The notes below the pieces were generated by a model. That model was not told the origin of the DNA. It made no database searches and saw only the letters and a program-made list of their open reading frames with translations. The position numbers were made by a program, and so were the translations under genes. Below, piece after piece: positions 54,423-63,718 of a DNA stretch of 64,000 nt. This stretch comes from a virus: positions 1-64,000 of the IMG/VR virus record IMGVR_UViG_3300042317_001568; one strand, given 5' to 3'. Each line of letters starts with the position of its first letter. Position 1 is the stretch's first letter.

Positions 54423-56792
54423 GTGTACAACAAACGAGAAAAAAAGGCGTCAGTGCCCCAACTGCTGAAAATTGTGCGTAGTTTTGACCGCACAAACACG
54501 AAAACAGCGGCGATCGGCGGTCACGGCGACGACACATCGTTCGAGCAGGCTTTTTCGAATCTGGCGCATGCTTATTTGCGCGATTCTGCGCCGAAACTCC
54601 TTGACCACGAGGTTGGTTTCCAGCTTCTTGACCGAAACCGCGAAAATACCAAAGCAGTCGGCGTTTTTGCGTTTAAAGTCGGCTCAAATTGGATGTACGC
54701 CCCGGTTTTCTTTTTAAATGGCGATCTTAAGGGTCACGAGCTGCTGTATCTGAAAAATCAGGACATGTTCGTGCCGCTCAAAGAAAACTGGATTAATTAT
54801 TTACTCAACCGCAAGCCGAGCATTCTGGGCAGCGGTATTCAACGAAATTTAACGTCTCTCGGCCAACGGCAGCCTGACTTTACACAGCTTTCCCGTTCGC
54901 CCGCAAAGTTTGGTTCCGCGCAACCGACGCTCAAGGAAATGATGGCGTCCGTTATGCCGACGTTTGCCCGCACGGCGACGATGAACACCAAAGAGGCATT
55001 TGAACAGCTTGGGAAGTCTCTCCATCTGGGCACGTTTTTAAAGCAAGCGCGACTCGAAACGGTCGAAATGCTTGTGAAGCTCTGTCAGCATGCTCCGCAA
55101 GTCGCGGAGGCTCTCGACGAGTTTCACGGGCTAAATATCGTTAAAGAAGCGATTGCCGAAATCAAGGAACGTGACCGGCTGAGCAAAATTAGCAGCGTGC
55201 TGACGAAAAAGGCCGAGAAGCCGGAAGCGCAGGGCACGTTGCAGGTCATCACGTACGACCTCACGGTGCAAAAGGCTTTACCGCCAGAATACACCGAAGA
55301 AGATCAAGAAAAACTGCTTCGGGACGGCGTGCTGATTAAAGACCAGCGGGACCGCGACGCTGTGTCCATTCCGTACAACATTCAAGTCTCGCAGAAGTTC
55401 TTCAACCCGACCGAAAGCGGTCTCTACGAAGTGTTAGTCAAGCCCGGTGAGATTGAGCGGTGCTACATCGCCGTCCACCCAATGGGTCCCAGCAAGCGCG
55501 CTGACTTTGCCACTGTAGTGCGCATTGACGGTAAACCGGACTGGCTGAATACGCGACCTGATCATATTTTTTGTTTAGCGCACGTCGAAGGCGACGAGTT
55601 CGATTCTTGGTACAACGCGCTCCCTGACGCCAACAGCGTTGGTAAGGATGCGCGGTACATGGTGCTTAACAAAAACGGAGATACGTCCGTACCGTTCCGC
55701 GTGCTCAAAGAGCACGGCGAAAATTCGTACGGGACGACGACCTATGAGGTCCACATGGAAGATCATTCAAAATTTCCTCCGCGTGGAAGCATTGGCCCGT
55801 GCTGCTACTCAGACCCGTTGAATTACGACAAGTACCGCGACGGGGTCCGCGTCCATCTGAACGGTAAGAAGGGCGCTGGCTTGCGTTCCAGCATGGGCGA
55901 CATTTTCGTTCCAGAGAGTTTCAAGCTGTTAAAAGTCAGCAAGGGCGAAGATGACGACGAATTAGACGGGCAAGATACCTGCGGCTGCGGCGAAAGCGAC
56001 CCGCCAGCCCTGCAGCCCGGCAACCTGCTTGATGTGCAGTCTGTGCTTATGAACAAGCTCGGCAGCCTTGAAGTCCGGCATAACGGCTCTGACGTCTGGA
56101 TTAACAACGAGCAATTTACAACAAAGAGCGCGCTGATCTCACTGGTAAAACAGCACGGCCTGCGCGAGGCAGCCGCCCGCGAGATTCTTAGCAAAGCAGC
56201 CGCACAGCGTAAATTCGCGTGCCACGTCAAATATGCCGACCCGTACGGCGGCCCGATGATGATTCACGGCGCCCCGACTGCTCCGGCTGATCCGGGACCG
56301 GTTATGGGCGGCGAAAGCATTATGGGGACGAACATTCCAACGCAGCTTGGCATTGACGTTGGCGTTCCGGTGCCGGGCATGAGCGCGACCCAAACAGACC
56401 GCAGCGTTTACAACCCCAACACCCAGTTCGACCAAAAGGCCGTGCAGCAGGTACTCGACGCCGCCCAGTCTGGTCAGCGTGAAGTGTTTGATACGGCCAT
56501 GATCGGCACCATGTTGCGCGCCGTCCGAGACGACGGCCTTGTCGACCGGTACATGGGCGACCTGACAAAGGGTCTGGATAAGATCGGCCGTATTTTGTTT
56601 ATGTTTTACTGGCACGGTGACCGCTTTGCCGATCGTTACGGTAAGTCGGACATGCCCGAACTAGAAGACTCGTTGCGCAATGCTTTTGAAATGCTCGGCG
56701 ACGTTATTCTGTTCTTGAAGCAAAAAACAATCGAGCCGTACCCCGAAGAGTCATCGCAGGACGTCGACTTGAACGCGCCTGCTAACGTATAG
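54423..56792 (+). CDS. Large virion-type protein
   Basis: 789 residues from GTG 54423, chosen because GGAGGTG lies 5-10 bases upstream (ATG 54411 overlaps that site). Mixed soluble protein: residues 30-130 look like a compact domain (SFEQAFSNLAHAYLRDSAP...VGVFAFKVGSNWMYAPVFFLNGDLKGHELLYLKNQDMFVPL), a central helical part, a long beta-rich region (300-560) with a CGCGESDPPALQPG Cys cluster, and a helical C-terminus. Position between RNA polymerase and head genes suggests a structural or injected protein. I do not recognise a family. Confidence 0.6.
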   Translation: MYNKREKKASVPQLLKIVRSFDRTNTKTAAIGGHGDDTSFEQAFSNLAHAYLRDSAPKLLDHEVGFQLLDRNRENTKAVGVFAFKVGSNWMYAPVFFLNGDLKGHELLYLKNQDMFVPLKENWINYLLNRKPSILGSGIQRNLTSLGQRQPDFTQLSRSPAKFGSAQPTLKEMMASVMPTFARTATMNTKEAFEQLGKSLHLGTFLKQARLETVEMLVKLCQHAPQVAEALDEFHGLNIVKEAIAEIKERDRLSKISSVLTKKAEKPEAQGTLQVITYDLTVQKALPPEYTEEDQEKLLRDGVLIKDQRDRDAVSIPYNIQVSQKFFNPTESGLYEVLVKPGEIERCYIAVHPMGPSKRADFATVVRIDGKPDWLNTRPDHIFCLAHVEGDEFDSWYNALPDANSVGKDARYMVLNKNGDTSVPFRVLKEHGENSYGTTTYEVHMEDHSKFPPRGSIGPCCYSDPLNYDKYRDGVRVHLNGKKGAGLRSSMGDIFVPESFKLLKVSKGEDDDELDGQDTCGCGESDPPALQPGNLLDVQSVLMNKLGSLEVRHNGSDVWINNEQFTTKSALISLVKQHGLREAAAREILSKAAAQRKFACHVKYADPYGGPMMIHGAPTAPADPGPVMGGESIMGTNIPTQLGIDVGVPVPGMSATQTDRSVYNPNTQFDQKAVQQVLDAAQSGQREVFDTAMIGTMLRAVRDDGLVDRYMGDLTKGLDKIGRILFMFYWHGDRFADRYGKSDMPELEDSLRNAFEMLGDVILFLKQKTIEPYPEESSQDVDLNAPANV

Positions 56793-56801
56793 AGGTAAAC
56801 T

Positions 56802-57200
56802 ATGCCCGCTACCGTATGGTCCAACGCGCAAAGCTTCTCCGTTAACTCCGGCGCCGCCACCGTCGTGCCGATTCGCGTGCCGTATCGCGGCGTCTTGCGC
56901 GGTTACAGCTTAATTCAAACCAGCGGCACAAATGCCGGGGCGACAGCCAAACTATTGTCGAGCAACCGGGAAAAAGCGCCGAATAGCACATATCCCGAGG
57001 ATTCGTTTATTGTCACGACAATGACCGTCGCGGCCAGCAGCGCTTCAACATCGCAAGAAAGTTTGAACATCGCCTATCAAAACCGCGACGGCGATCCCAG
57101 CAACGGAAAGCGGTTCCTGTATCTAAAAATTACGCCGGCTGGTTCTGGCAGCAAAGATTTTACGCTCACGGTCACAATTGAAACACCGCGGCTAAACTAA
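56802..57200 (+). CDS. Small beta-rich protein, probable virion decoration type
   Basis: 132 residues, AGAGGTAAACT before ATG. Beta-sandwich-like (VVPIRVPYRGVLRGYSLIQTSGTNAG..., SLNIAYQ, FTLTVTIETPRL). The stop overlaps the next start (TAATG). Compatible with a head or tail decoration protein. Not recognised by name. Confidence 0.55.
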   Translation: MPATVWSNAQSFSVNSGAATVVPIRVPYRGVLRGYSLIQTSGTNAGATAKLLSSNREKAPNSTYPEDSFIVTTMTVAASSASTSQESLNIAYQNRDGDPSNGKRFLYLKITPAGSGSKDFTLTVTIETPRLN

Positions 57201-58144
57201 TGACTCAGGCGCTGTGCGACAATCTAAAGCGCGCGCCAAGCTGGCGGTGGTTGCGCGCCATGGAAATTGACGGCGGTGGCTTCAAGGCCACGAAGGCGCT
57301 CGACGGGTCTGACGGCTTTCGGTGGATTCGACGCTCGTTGCGGTTTAAGCGACGTTTTGACGCGGCGGGCAATCAAACCCCCGCTATTTACGCCGTGGTG
57401 TTGGCGGACAGGCCACTATTCTGGGCGCACTCTATCTGGGCTGACGAGAAAAGCCCCGTTCGTTGGGCGATCGAAGCCCGCATCCTTGCCGGCGAGTCTG
57501 ACGAAGCAATCGCCGAGAAGCTGGGGACAAAAGCCGACGTTATCGATGTTTACGCTAATACGTTCTTTGACGTTCGGAGCAAGTTGCAGAACATGGATTA
57601 CGTGCTGACGGTCGTATTAGCCGACGCTGTCACACGCGGATTACAAGAACGGCACTACGACCTATTGTGGAAAATGCTGGGATATTGCGGCGGCGCTCAC
57701 GTGCTGGACGCTACGATCAGCCGGTTCACAAAAATGGTTAAACCGGATAGCCCCGAACAAGTTTCCACGTTTTTCCAAGAATTTGCCGTTAATACCATGA
57801 AATACAAGGCCGCGCTGTCTGCCATGACGGTTCCGGTCAACACGCACACACAATTGCCTTTAATCGACTCTTTTGTAAAATATGTAGAGATCGAGCGTAC
57901 AACCGAAAATGCAGTAAAGGCACAATCGTCTATCGTCGAAAACATTGGGGAAATGCTAAAATCGCTTACGTTCACAGTCGGCACCAAACTAGAAGCAAAT
58001 CCGATCAAAGTGTTGCCGTATGACGATCAGGCTGCGGAATTAAGAAGTGACGAGCTGCTATCTGCGGCAGTCGGCGGTGTGGTTTTAAATGGCGCCGACA
58101 TTCAAAAATTAAACTTCCCGGAGAAGGACAATGCAGGCACTTAA
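57200..58144 (+). CDS. Hypothetical protein with helix-turn-helix-like segment
   Basis: 314 residues, ATG overlapping the previous stop. EARILAGESDEAIAEKLGTKADVIDVYANTFFDVR (about 93-127) resembles an HTH as in small terminase or regulator proteins. The remaining C-terminal half is helical. It overlaps the following gene by 14 bases. Possibly DNA-binding in packaging or transcription; unproven. Confidence 0.55.
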   Translation: MTQALCDNLKRAPSWRWLRAMEIDGGGFKATKALDGSDGFRWIRRSLRFKRRFDAAGNQTPAIYAVVLADRPLFWAHSIWADEKSPVRWAIEARILAGESDEAIAEKLGTKADVIDVYANTFFDVRSKLQNMDYVLTVVLADAVTRGLQERHYDLLWKMLGYCGGAHVLDATISRFTKMVKPDSPEQVSTFFQEFAVNTMKYKAALSAMTVPVNTHTQLPLIDSFVKYVEIERTTENAVKAQSSIVENIGEMLKSLTFTVGTKLEANPIKVLPYDDQAAELRSDELLSAAVGGVVLNGADIQKLNFPEKDNAGT

Positions 58145-59690
58145 CAAACAAGCGGAGGCGAAGCTCATCAGCGCGATTGAACGCGCGGCTACATTCGCCA
58201 ACGAGGGCATGAGTCCTAACGACGCGATCATCAAAAGTGCCGGCGAGGCCAACGTGCCTGCCGGGCATATTAACTTGATGGTGCACGCGTACAACACGGG
58301 TCGTACGACAAAACAACGAGAAGCTGGCGAAGACACGCTGCAGAAGGCGGCCGACTTTCAATTAGCAGACGCCGACGTTGTATTAAAAGCGCTTTACCCT
58401 GAAACGGTAAAGACTTCCGCGGAAATATCGCAAAACTCGATAGTGTCGGCAGAGTATGCTGTGTCCCCCGTCGGCATGCTCCAGCGCCGGCAGGCCGAGA
58501 TGCGCAAAGCCGCGGCTGCCAAGGTAGCGCTTCCTGAAAAGACATACGTACCGCCTCCCCGCGACGAGCACGCGGCTGCCATGCGTTCGCAGAGCGAAAA
58601 GGTAGCCGCGCAGCGTGCTGCCGACGAAAAACGCCGCTTAGCTTTTATTGCGTATAACGAAGCCGCGGCTGACATGGCGAAGCTTGCCGAGTATTTCCGT
58701 CGGCCGGGCAACATGCCGTTTCAAGACGCCCTGCGCGAGGTCGGGCTGCGCTTCGGTGACAGCGGCGTGGCTGTGTTGAACAAGGTCGCCGAGGTGTACC
58801 CGCACTTCGCGAAACAAGCCAGCGCAAAAGCCAACTACTTCGGTAACGACGATGTTTACGGCCTTGTTACAAAGGTCGTAAACGGCATTGAGCGGTACAA
58901 CGATTTAAAAAGCGCTGTGCCGGAACTGAACACAAAGGTAGCGCAAAAAAAAAATCTTGAGCCCGCCCAAATTGTGACCGGGTCGGTGCTCAACGCGCTG
59001 CAGCAAAAGCCGTTGCAGCTTAAAACCGCGTACAACCCGCGTGGTGCCGGGGCGTGGAACAACGCTGGACCGCAAGACCCAGATGAAGCCGCCGCTGTAA
59101 TGGGCGCTTTAGGAATTGGCGGTGACGAGCCGCCACCTCCGCCTCCTAACGATATGCCGCGGTACGTGCCGGACTGGAATAACACAGTCAGGCGAGAAAG
59201 AGACTACGGCGACTTCCGCCTTAACAACGTTTATTCTCGCGGCGACGACTCAGTGCTGAGCTCTATCGGCGGCATGCTCGCCGGCCCGCAGCAAGCCGCG
59301 ATGGGCGCTATCGGCAAAGAGCTTTTTGATCCGGCAAAAAAAGAAAAAATGAAGCGGCAAGAGTACGAGAAGCTGACTTCACCCGACCACGAAACGGCGC
59401 TGAAAAATATCAAGGCTCAGGCCACGCTTCACGACTTGTTGTTAAATGACGACGTCGTTTCCGGGCATGATCCGAAAGAGGTCGCCGTGGCGTTTAATGA
59501 AATTGCTAACGCCGCTCCCGGCGTCGTTGACTCGCCCGCTGTGCTGCAGGCCCTCCTGCGGAAGCGATTAGAGTCTGGCCAGCTGGCTGACTTCGACGTC
59601 AAGCAACTGCTGGAAATGGACAAGCTCAAGGCCGAGCGCGACAAGCTGCGAACCGAAACCATGGAAAAGGAGCGCAACCTCGTTGCGTAA
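58131..59690 (+). CDS. Hypothetical virion-type helical protein
   Basis: 519 residues, CGGAGAAGGACA before ATG. Helical N-terminus (AEAKLISAIERAATFANEGMSPNDAIIKSAGEANV), long charged helices with coiled-coil character (EKVAAQRAADEKRRLAF), a Pro-rich break (GGDEPPPPPPNDMP) and helical C-terminus (VKQLLEMDKLKAERDKLRTETMEKERN). Could be a scaffold, portal-associated or tape-like component; not identified. Confidence 0.55.
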   Translation: MQALNKQAEAKLISAIERAATFANEGMSPNDAIIKSAGEANVPAGHINLMVHAYNTGRTTKQREAGEDTLQKAADFQLADADVVLKALYPETVKTSAEISQNSIVSAEYAVSPVGMLQRRQAEMRKAAAAKVALPEKTYVPPPRDEHAAAMRSQSEKVAAQRAADEKRRLAFIAYNEAAADMAKLAEYFRRPGNMPFQDALREVGLRFGDSGVAVLNKVAEVYPHFAKQASAKANYFGNDDVYGLVTKVVNGIERYNDLKSAVPELNTKVAQKKNLEPAQIVTGSVLNALQQKPLQLKTAYNPRGAGAWNNAGPQDPDEAAAVMGALGIGGDEPPPPPPNDMPRYVPDWNNTVRRERDYGDFRLNNVYSRGDDSVLSSIGGMLAGPQQAAMGAIGKELFDPAKKEKMKRQEYEKLTSPDHETALKNIKAQATLHDLLLNDDVVSGHDPKEVAVAFNEIANAAPGVVDSPAVLQALLRKRLESGQLADFDVKQLLEMDKLKAERDKLRTETMEKERNLVA

Positions 59691-59702
59691 TGAAGTGCCG
59701 CT

Positions 59703-61181
59703 ATGAGCATGATTAAAGTAATTCAGCCGCACGCACAAAACTTTAGCGAGCCCGTAGCCGCGCTCATCAAAGTATCTAGCCGCGGAATAATCGGGTCTGA
59801 TCGGTCAGCGCTGATTAAACGTGCCGGCGCTGAGTTCGTAGATCATTTGGCCAACATCAAGTTTGCCGCGGATGAGGTGCCTGTGCATCTTATCGCCATC
59901 GGCGCCACCGAGGATTACGGCCCGAACCGCAACGGAGACGGTTTCACGCGTGACTGCTGCAAGAAGTATCACCACACGTTTGAAAAGTTTGCGCGGTTCT
60001 ATCGGGATCACGCCAACAAGAATCCGGCAAAAAGCTACGGGCTTGTAAAGGCGTCGTTTTACAACGAACCAATGCGCCGAATCGAACTGGTATGCGCTTT
60101 AAATAGCACCAAAGAAGCAGCAGAGCGTAACGGCGGTTTAGTGGCCGACAAAGAACTAGAGAAGCTGTCGAACGACCAAGAGATTCCAGTTTCGATGGCG
60201 TGCAAAATTCCATTCGACAAGTGTTCGTCGTGCGGCAACATGGCCCGCACCCGCGCCGAGTACTGCGACTCGATTGAGAATGGCGGTCACTGCAAAGCTG
60301 GCGGTTTGAAACACAACATCGGTCGGGTAATGTCTGACGGTCACATCCTGCACGCCGACAACCCTGACCCTTCGTTCTTTGATATTTCGCATGTGTTTCG
60401 TCCGGCTGACCGCATCGCGTACGTTTCCGGACAACTGCAAAAAGCTGCCTCAAGTGCCGGCTGTATGTCTGGCGCAGAGTTAGCTGAGCAAATGGGTGTA
60501 ACGCTCCCCGTATCGCTCTTAACCAACGAATTTACTAGTAAGCGGGCGCAGGCGCAGTTACAGGCTTTACAGTTACTCGCTGACACGGAGCGCACCCTGA
60601 ACCTGCGTGATCTTACGAAAGCGGCCGCGTACACCCCAACCGGTCTCTCCGCAGCCATTCAGCAGCCGATTGATTTTGAAAGCGCCCCGATTGTCGGCTC
60701 CGTTAAGCTTGCAGAGTTGCTGCGCGGCTTGGCTGACGCGGCGGTTGTCTTACCCGTGCGCGACTTCTTGATGTTAACAATTAAACAAGCTGATTTTGGG
60801 CTCGTGAACGCGGTATCATCTGCGACAATTAGCATTTTTGACCGGCTGTTGAACGAGCCAAATATTGCATCTACACTTGAAAATAACGTATACTTTCCGG
60901 CAGACGCAGCTCCGCCGGCCGTGCGTTTATGGGCCGAAAAAGTGGCGTGCACTTACAGCGTACTAGAAGATCGTATGCAAAAACAGGCTTATACAGCGGC
61001 ATTGCGCGGTGCAACGCCGCGTCATCTTGTAGAGAAGACTGCATCGGCAACGCCAGCGATAAATGCTCTTGCAAAGCACTACGCTCTCTATAAGATTGCT
61101 GCATTAACGGCAGTCACTGAGAAATATGGAAATAACTTGTTGACAGTAGGCCACTGCATACTGCAAAATTACATTACTTGA
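59703..61181 (+). CDS. Putative prohead maturation protease
   Basis: 492 residues. Residues about 55-250 read like a large-phage capsid maturation protease family I remember from similar genomes: HLIAIGATEDYGPNRNGDGFTRDCCKKYHHTFEKFARFYRDH, SYGLVKASFYNEPMRRIELV, a zinc-like CSSCGNMARTRAEYC, and SFFDISHVFRPADRIAY. It lies directly before a scaffold-like gene and the capsid genes, the expected order protease-scaffold-capsid. Catalytic residues cannot be pinned down by eye. C-terminal half is helical and unrecognised. Confidence 0.5.
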   Translation: MSMIKVIQPHAQNFSEPVAALIKVSSRGIIGSDRSALIKRAGAEFVDHLANIKFAADEVPVHLIAIGATEDYGPNRNGDGFTRDCCKKYHHTFEKFARFYRDHANKNPAKSYGLVKASFYNEPMRRIELVCALNSTKEAAERNGGLVADKELEKLSNDQEIPVSMACKIPFDKCSSCGNMARTRAEYCDSIENGGHCKAGGLKHNIGRVMSDGHILHADNPDPSFFDISHVFRPADRIAYVSGQLQKAASSAGCMSGAELAEQMGVTLPVSLLTNEFTSKRAQAQLQALQLLADTERTLNLRDLTKAAAYTPTGLSAAIQQPIDFESAPIVGSVKLAELLRGLADAAVVLPVRDFLMLTIKQADFGLVNAVSSATISIFDRLLNEPNIASTLENNVYFPADAAPPAVRLWAEKVACTYSVLEDRMQKQAYTAALRGATPRHLVEKTASATPAINALAKHYALYKIAALTAVTEKYGNNLLTVGHCILQNYIT

Positions 61182-61227
61182 ACCGAAGCTGGTCACATGA
61201 CGTGACCCAGTCTTTAAGGAGAAAAAC

Positions 61228-62613
61228 ATGGCACGGATGCAACGTTCTCTTTTTGCTCAGTTAAACGCGTTAGCGGAAGAAATTTCGCAGGGCGCCGTCA
61301 AGGCCGCGTCGGAAAAGTCGGCTGGCCCCGTTCCTTCCGATCCGGGTGGGTATCAGGGCGCTTCGAGCCACCCCACAACGAGCATTGATAACAACGTACG
61401 AGACGCTGCGACCGGTGCGCGAGCTTCTGAGTATGAGGCTGACATCAAGAAGCAGCAGGGCCCCCTTTCAGTCGACAACGCTCCTGAGATGTCTCAAGAA
61501 GGTCGGCAGGACGAGGTTCAACTTAACATCAATACAAAGGCCACGGCTGTCGGTGAAGACCCGTCGGTTGAAAAGGATTACAAGGGCGACAAGGACGACC
61601 CGGGCACAGCTCACCCCGCCAAGACAAACGACGGCGAGAAGTACAGCTCGGTAACTTTCAAGACTGCGCGCGAAGCTTGCGGCAATCTTGGAAACGATAT
61701 CCTCGCTAACCTGATCAATTTCGGCACTGCCCGTCTTAACGCCGAGAAGGCCGCTGAAATGCCGGCCTTCATTCAGGCGAAAATGGACGAAAAAAAAGAG
61801 TCGCCCGCTAAAGAAAAAGCCGAGCACGGCAAACTGAAGGGCGACCAGCACAAGCTCGACGTCGACAACGACGGCAAGATTGAGGGTTCGGACCTCGCTT
61901 CGCTGCGCGGAGACAAAGAAGCCGCTTATAGCGCCGGTTATGAGCTGGCAGCACATCTTGGCGTAGAAAAAGAGGCTGCTGAAGCCGCCGTTCGCGAGGT
62001 GTGTGCAAACACGCTGCGCGAAGCCGACGAGATGGCCGACCTGCTCATTGGATTTTTAACAACCAAGCGTGCGAATGACGACGCGCTTGGTGATGCGTCT
62101 GAAGGCGAAGATCACGACACCGCTGGTGACGAAGACTCCGGCGCTGGCGATGCCCCTATGATGGGCGGCGCTGACGAATCCGCTGCGCTTGCCGGAGCCG
62201 AAGGTGACCCTGCCGCCGGTGGCGACATGGGCGGCATGATGGACGGCGGCATGGGCGGAGAACCGTCTGAAGACGAAGCTGTTCAAGAACTGGCGATGGC
62301 TTTAGAAGAACTCGGCATTCCGCCGGAAGCACTTCTTGAAGCTGTTCAATCTGGCGCTCTCGGCGGAGACGCCGGCGGTGCTGGTGGAATGCCCCCAGCC
62401 GGCGGCGAAATTCCTGCTGAAGCTGCTGCGCCCGGTATGGACGCTGCGCCGAAGATGGCTGCCGACCGCGCGCAAGCCCTAACTGAAGTTGGCTCTGCTG
62501 TAATCAACTTCAAGCGCTCTGGCAAGTTTCAAATCAAAGAAGCTCGTACAAAGCGTTCCCGCCAGTTGCGTGATATAATGAAGCAGCATGTAATCGAACT
62601 GGTAAACCGATAA
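61228..62613 (+). CDS. Scaffold-like acidic protein with EF-hand/dockerin-like loop
   Basis: 461 residues, AAGGAG before ATG. Highly acidic and Gly/Ala/Met-rich in the middle (GDASEGEDHDTAGDEDSGAGD...GGDMGGMMDGGMGGEPSEDEA), with helical ends and a basic C-terminus (KEARTKRSRQLRDIMKQHVIELV) that could bind the shell. DVDNDGKIEGSDLASL (about 211-226) is a calcium-binding EF-hand/dockerin-like loop. Position between putative protease and capsid genes fits a scaffolding role; inferred. Confidence 0.55.
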   Translation: MARMQRSLFAQLNALAEEISQGAVKAASEKSAGPVPSDPGGYQGASSHPTTSIDNNVRDAATGARASEYEADIKKQQGPLSVDNAPEMSQEGRQDEVQLNINTKATAVGEDPSVEKDYKGDKDDPGTAHPAKTNDGEKYSSVTFKTAREACGNLGNDILANLINFGTARLNAEKAAEMPAFIQAKMDEKKESPAKEKAEHGKLKGDQHKLDVDNDGKIEGSDLASLRGDKEAAYSAGYELAAHLGVEKEAAEAAVREVCANTLREADEMADLLIGFLTTKRANDDALGDASEGEDHDTAGDEDSGAGDAPMMGGADESAALAGAEGDPAAGGDMGGMMDGGMGGEPSEDEAVQELAMALEELGIPPEALLEAVQSGALGGDAGGAGGMPPAGGEIPAEAAAPGMDAAPKMAADRAQALTEVGSAVINFKRSGKFQIKEARTKRSRQLRDIMKQHVIELVNR

Positions 62614-62627
62614 TTACGGAGGTTTTA

Positions 62628-63059
62628 ATGTCCGCTAACAACACAAATACACTTGTGCAAAAAATCATCGATTACATTGGTTATTCCGATGCCGCGATGA
62701 CAAAGGCTGCCGCATCGCTGCAGGTCCAAGAAACACAGGCGACAAAGATTGCCTCGCTGATTCCGACCGCCGTGAAGGCGTGCGTTGAAAATGAACGGAT
62801 CGAACCGCATCAAAAAGAAGCGCTTGAACAAGCCCTTCGCGACCCAGTAGCGACCATGGAGCTTGTTGTAAAACTTGCTTCGCATCGCAACTCCGCCGAA
62901 CTCGGCCGCCTCGGCCAGCCGGTTGGTCAGCAAAAGTCTGCGTCGTACGATCCGAACACAAGTCTGACGAACGGGTACGTGGGTGCCCGTGACGGCCGCG
63001 TAAAGGCGTCCGACGTGAAGTTGTTCACGGGTCTCGGTCTGAATCCGCCCACCACCTGA
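62628..63059 (+). CDS. Hypothetical protein of head module
   Basis: 143 residues, ACGGAGGTTTTA before ATG. Helical (LVQKIIDYIGYSDAAMTKAAASLQVQETQATKIASLIPTAVKAC), C-terminus polar. Lies between scaffold-like and decoration-like genes. Function unknown. Confidence 0.55.
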   Translation: MSANNTNTLVQKIIDYIGYSDAAMTKAAASLQVQETQATKIASLIPTAVKACVENERIEPHQKEALEQALRDPVATMELVVKLASHRNSAELGRLGQPVGQQKSASYDPNTSLTNGYVGARDGRVKASDVKLFTGLGLNPPTT

Positions 63060-63093
63060 TCCTTAAAAACTACTTAGACATGGAGGTCTAACA

Positions 63094-63687
63094 ATGGCTG
63101 TTCCTGAGCAAATGTTTGCGCACGGTTTAGACGTCAAAAAGGGCTGGTTCGACATGGCCTCGCTCGATTATTCGGCGAAGCTTGCGACTACCGTCACGTT
63201 TGACGTAAAGCGCGGTCGCGTTGTCCACGTTAACACTAACGGTGAGTTCGTGCCGGGTGCGCACAAGACGTGCCCCGCGGTCTTCCTGCTTAACGGTTCG
63301 GACGACGCCGACGTAAGTAACCCCGGTTACAACTCGCCGATGACATCGGCGAATTTCATGCACATCGCAGTTGCGCCGACCGGCAAGATGTCCGGCCTCG
63401 TAGCGACTGGCGGTTACGAAATCTCCTCGACGGAGTTCGTGACTGCTAACACCTACACGCCCGGCGATCTGCTTTCGGTAACTACGAAAACTGGCGCTGG
63501 CAGCACCGTAGCTGCTACCGACGGTCTTCTGACGAACTACAGCGTTACGCAGTATGCGCAGCCGGTAGTCGGCGTTGTATCCAGCGGTGCTGGCAAGAAT
63601 CACAACGGGATTCAAGCCCTTTCGTTCTGGTGCGTCTATCTCCCGGGCGCGGCCAACTGGAACGGCGTACAGGCGGCTAGCGCCTAA
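63094..63687 (+). CDS. Head decoration-like protein
   Basis: 197 residues, ATGGAGG upstream. Beta-rich with Gly/Thr/Ser (TTVTFDVKRGRVVHVNTNGEFVPGAHKTCPAVFLLNG..., GVVSSGAGKNHNGIQALSFWCVYLPG), the style of capsid decoration or fibre proteins that sit just before the major capsid gene. Identity inferred from position and composition. Confidence 0.55.
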   Translation: MAVPEQMFAHGLDVKKGWFDMASLDYSAKLATTVTFDVKRGRVVHVNTNGEFVPGAHKTCPAVFLLNGSDDADVSNPGYNSPMTSANFMHIAVAPTGKMSGLVATGGYEISSTEFVTANTYTPGDLLSVTTKTGAGSTVAATDGLLTNYSVTQYAQPVVGVVSSGAGKNHNGIQALSFWCVYLPGAANWNGVQAASA

Positions 63688-63718
63688 CTCTAACTAATAG
63701 AACATGGAGGTTCTTAAG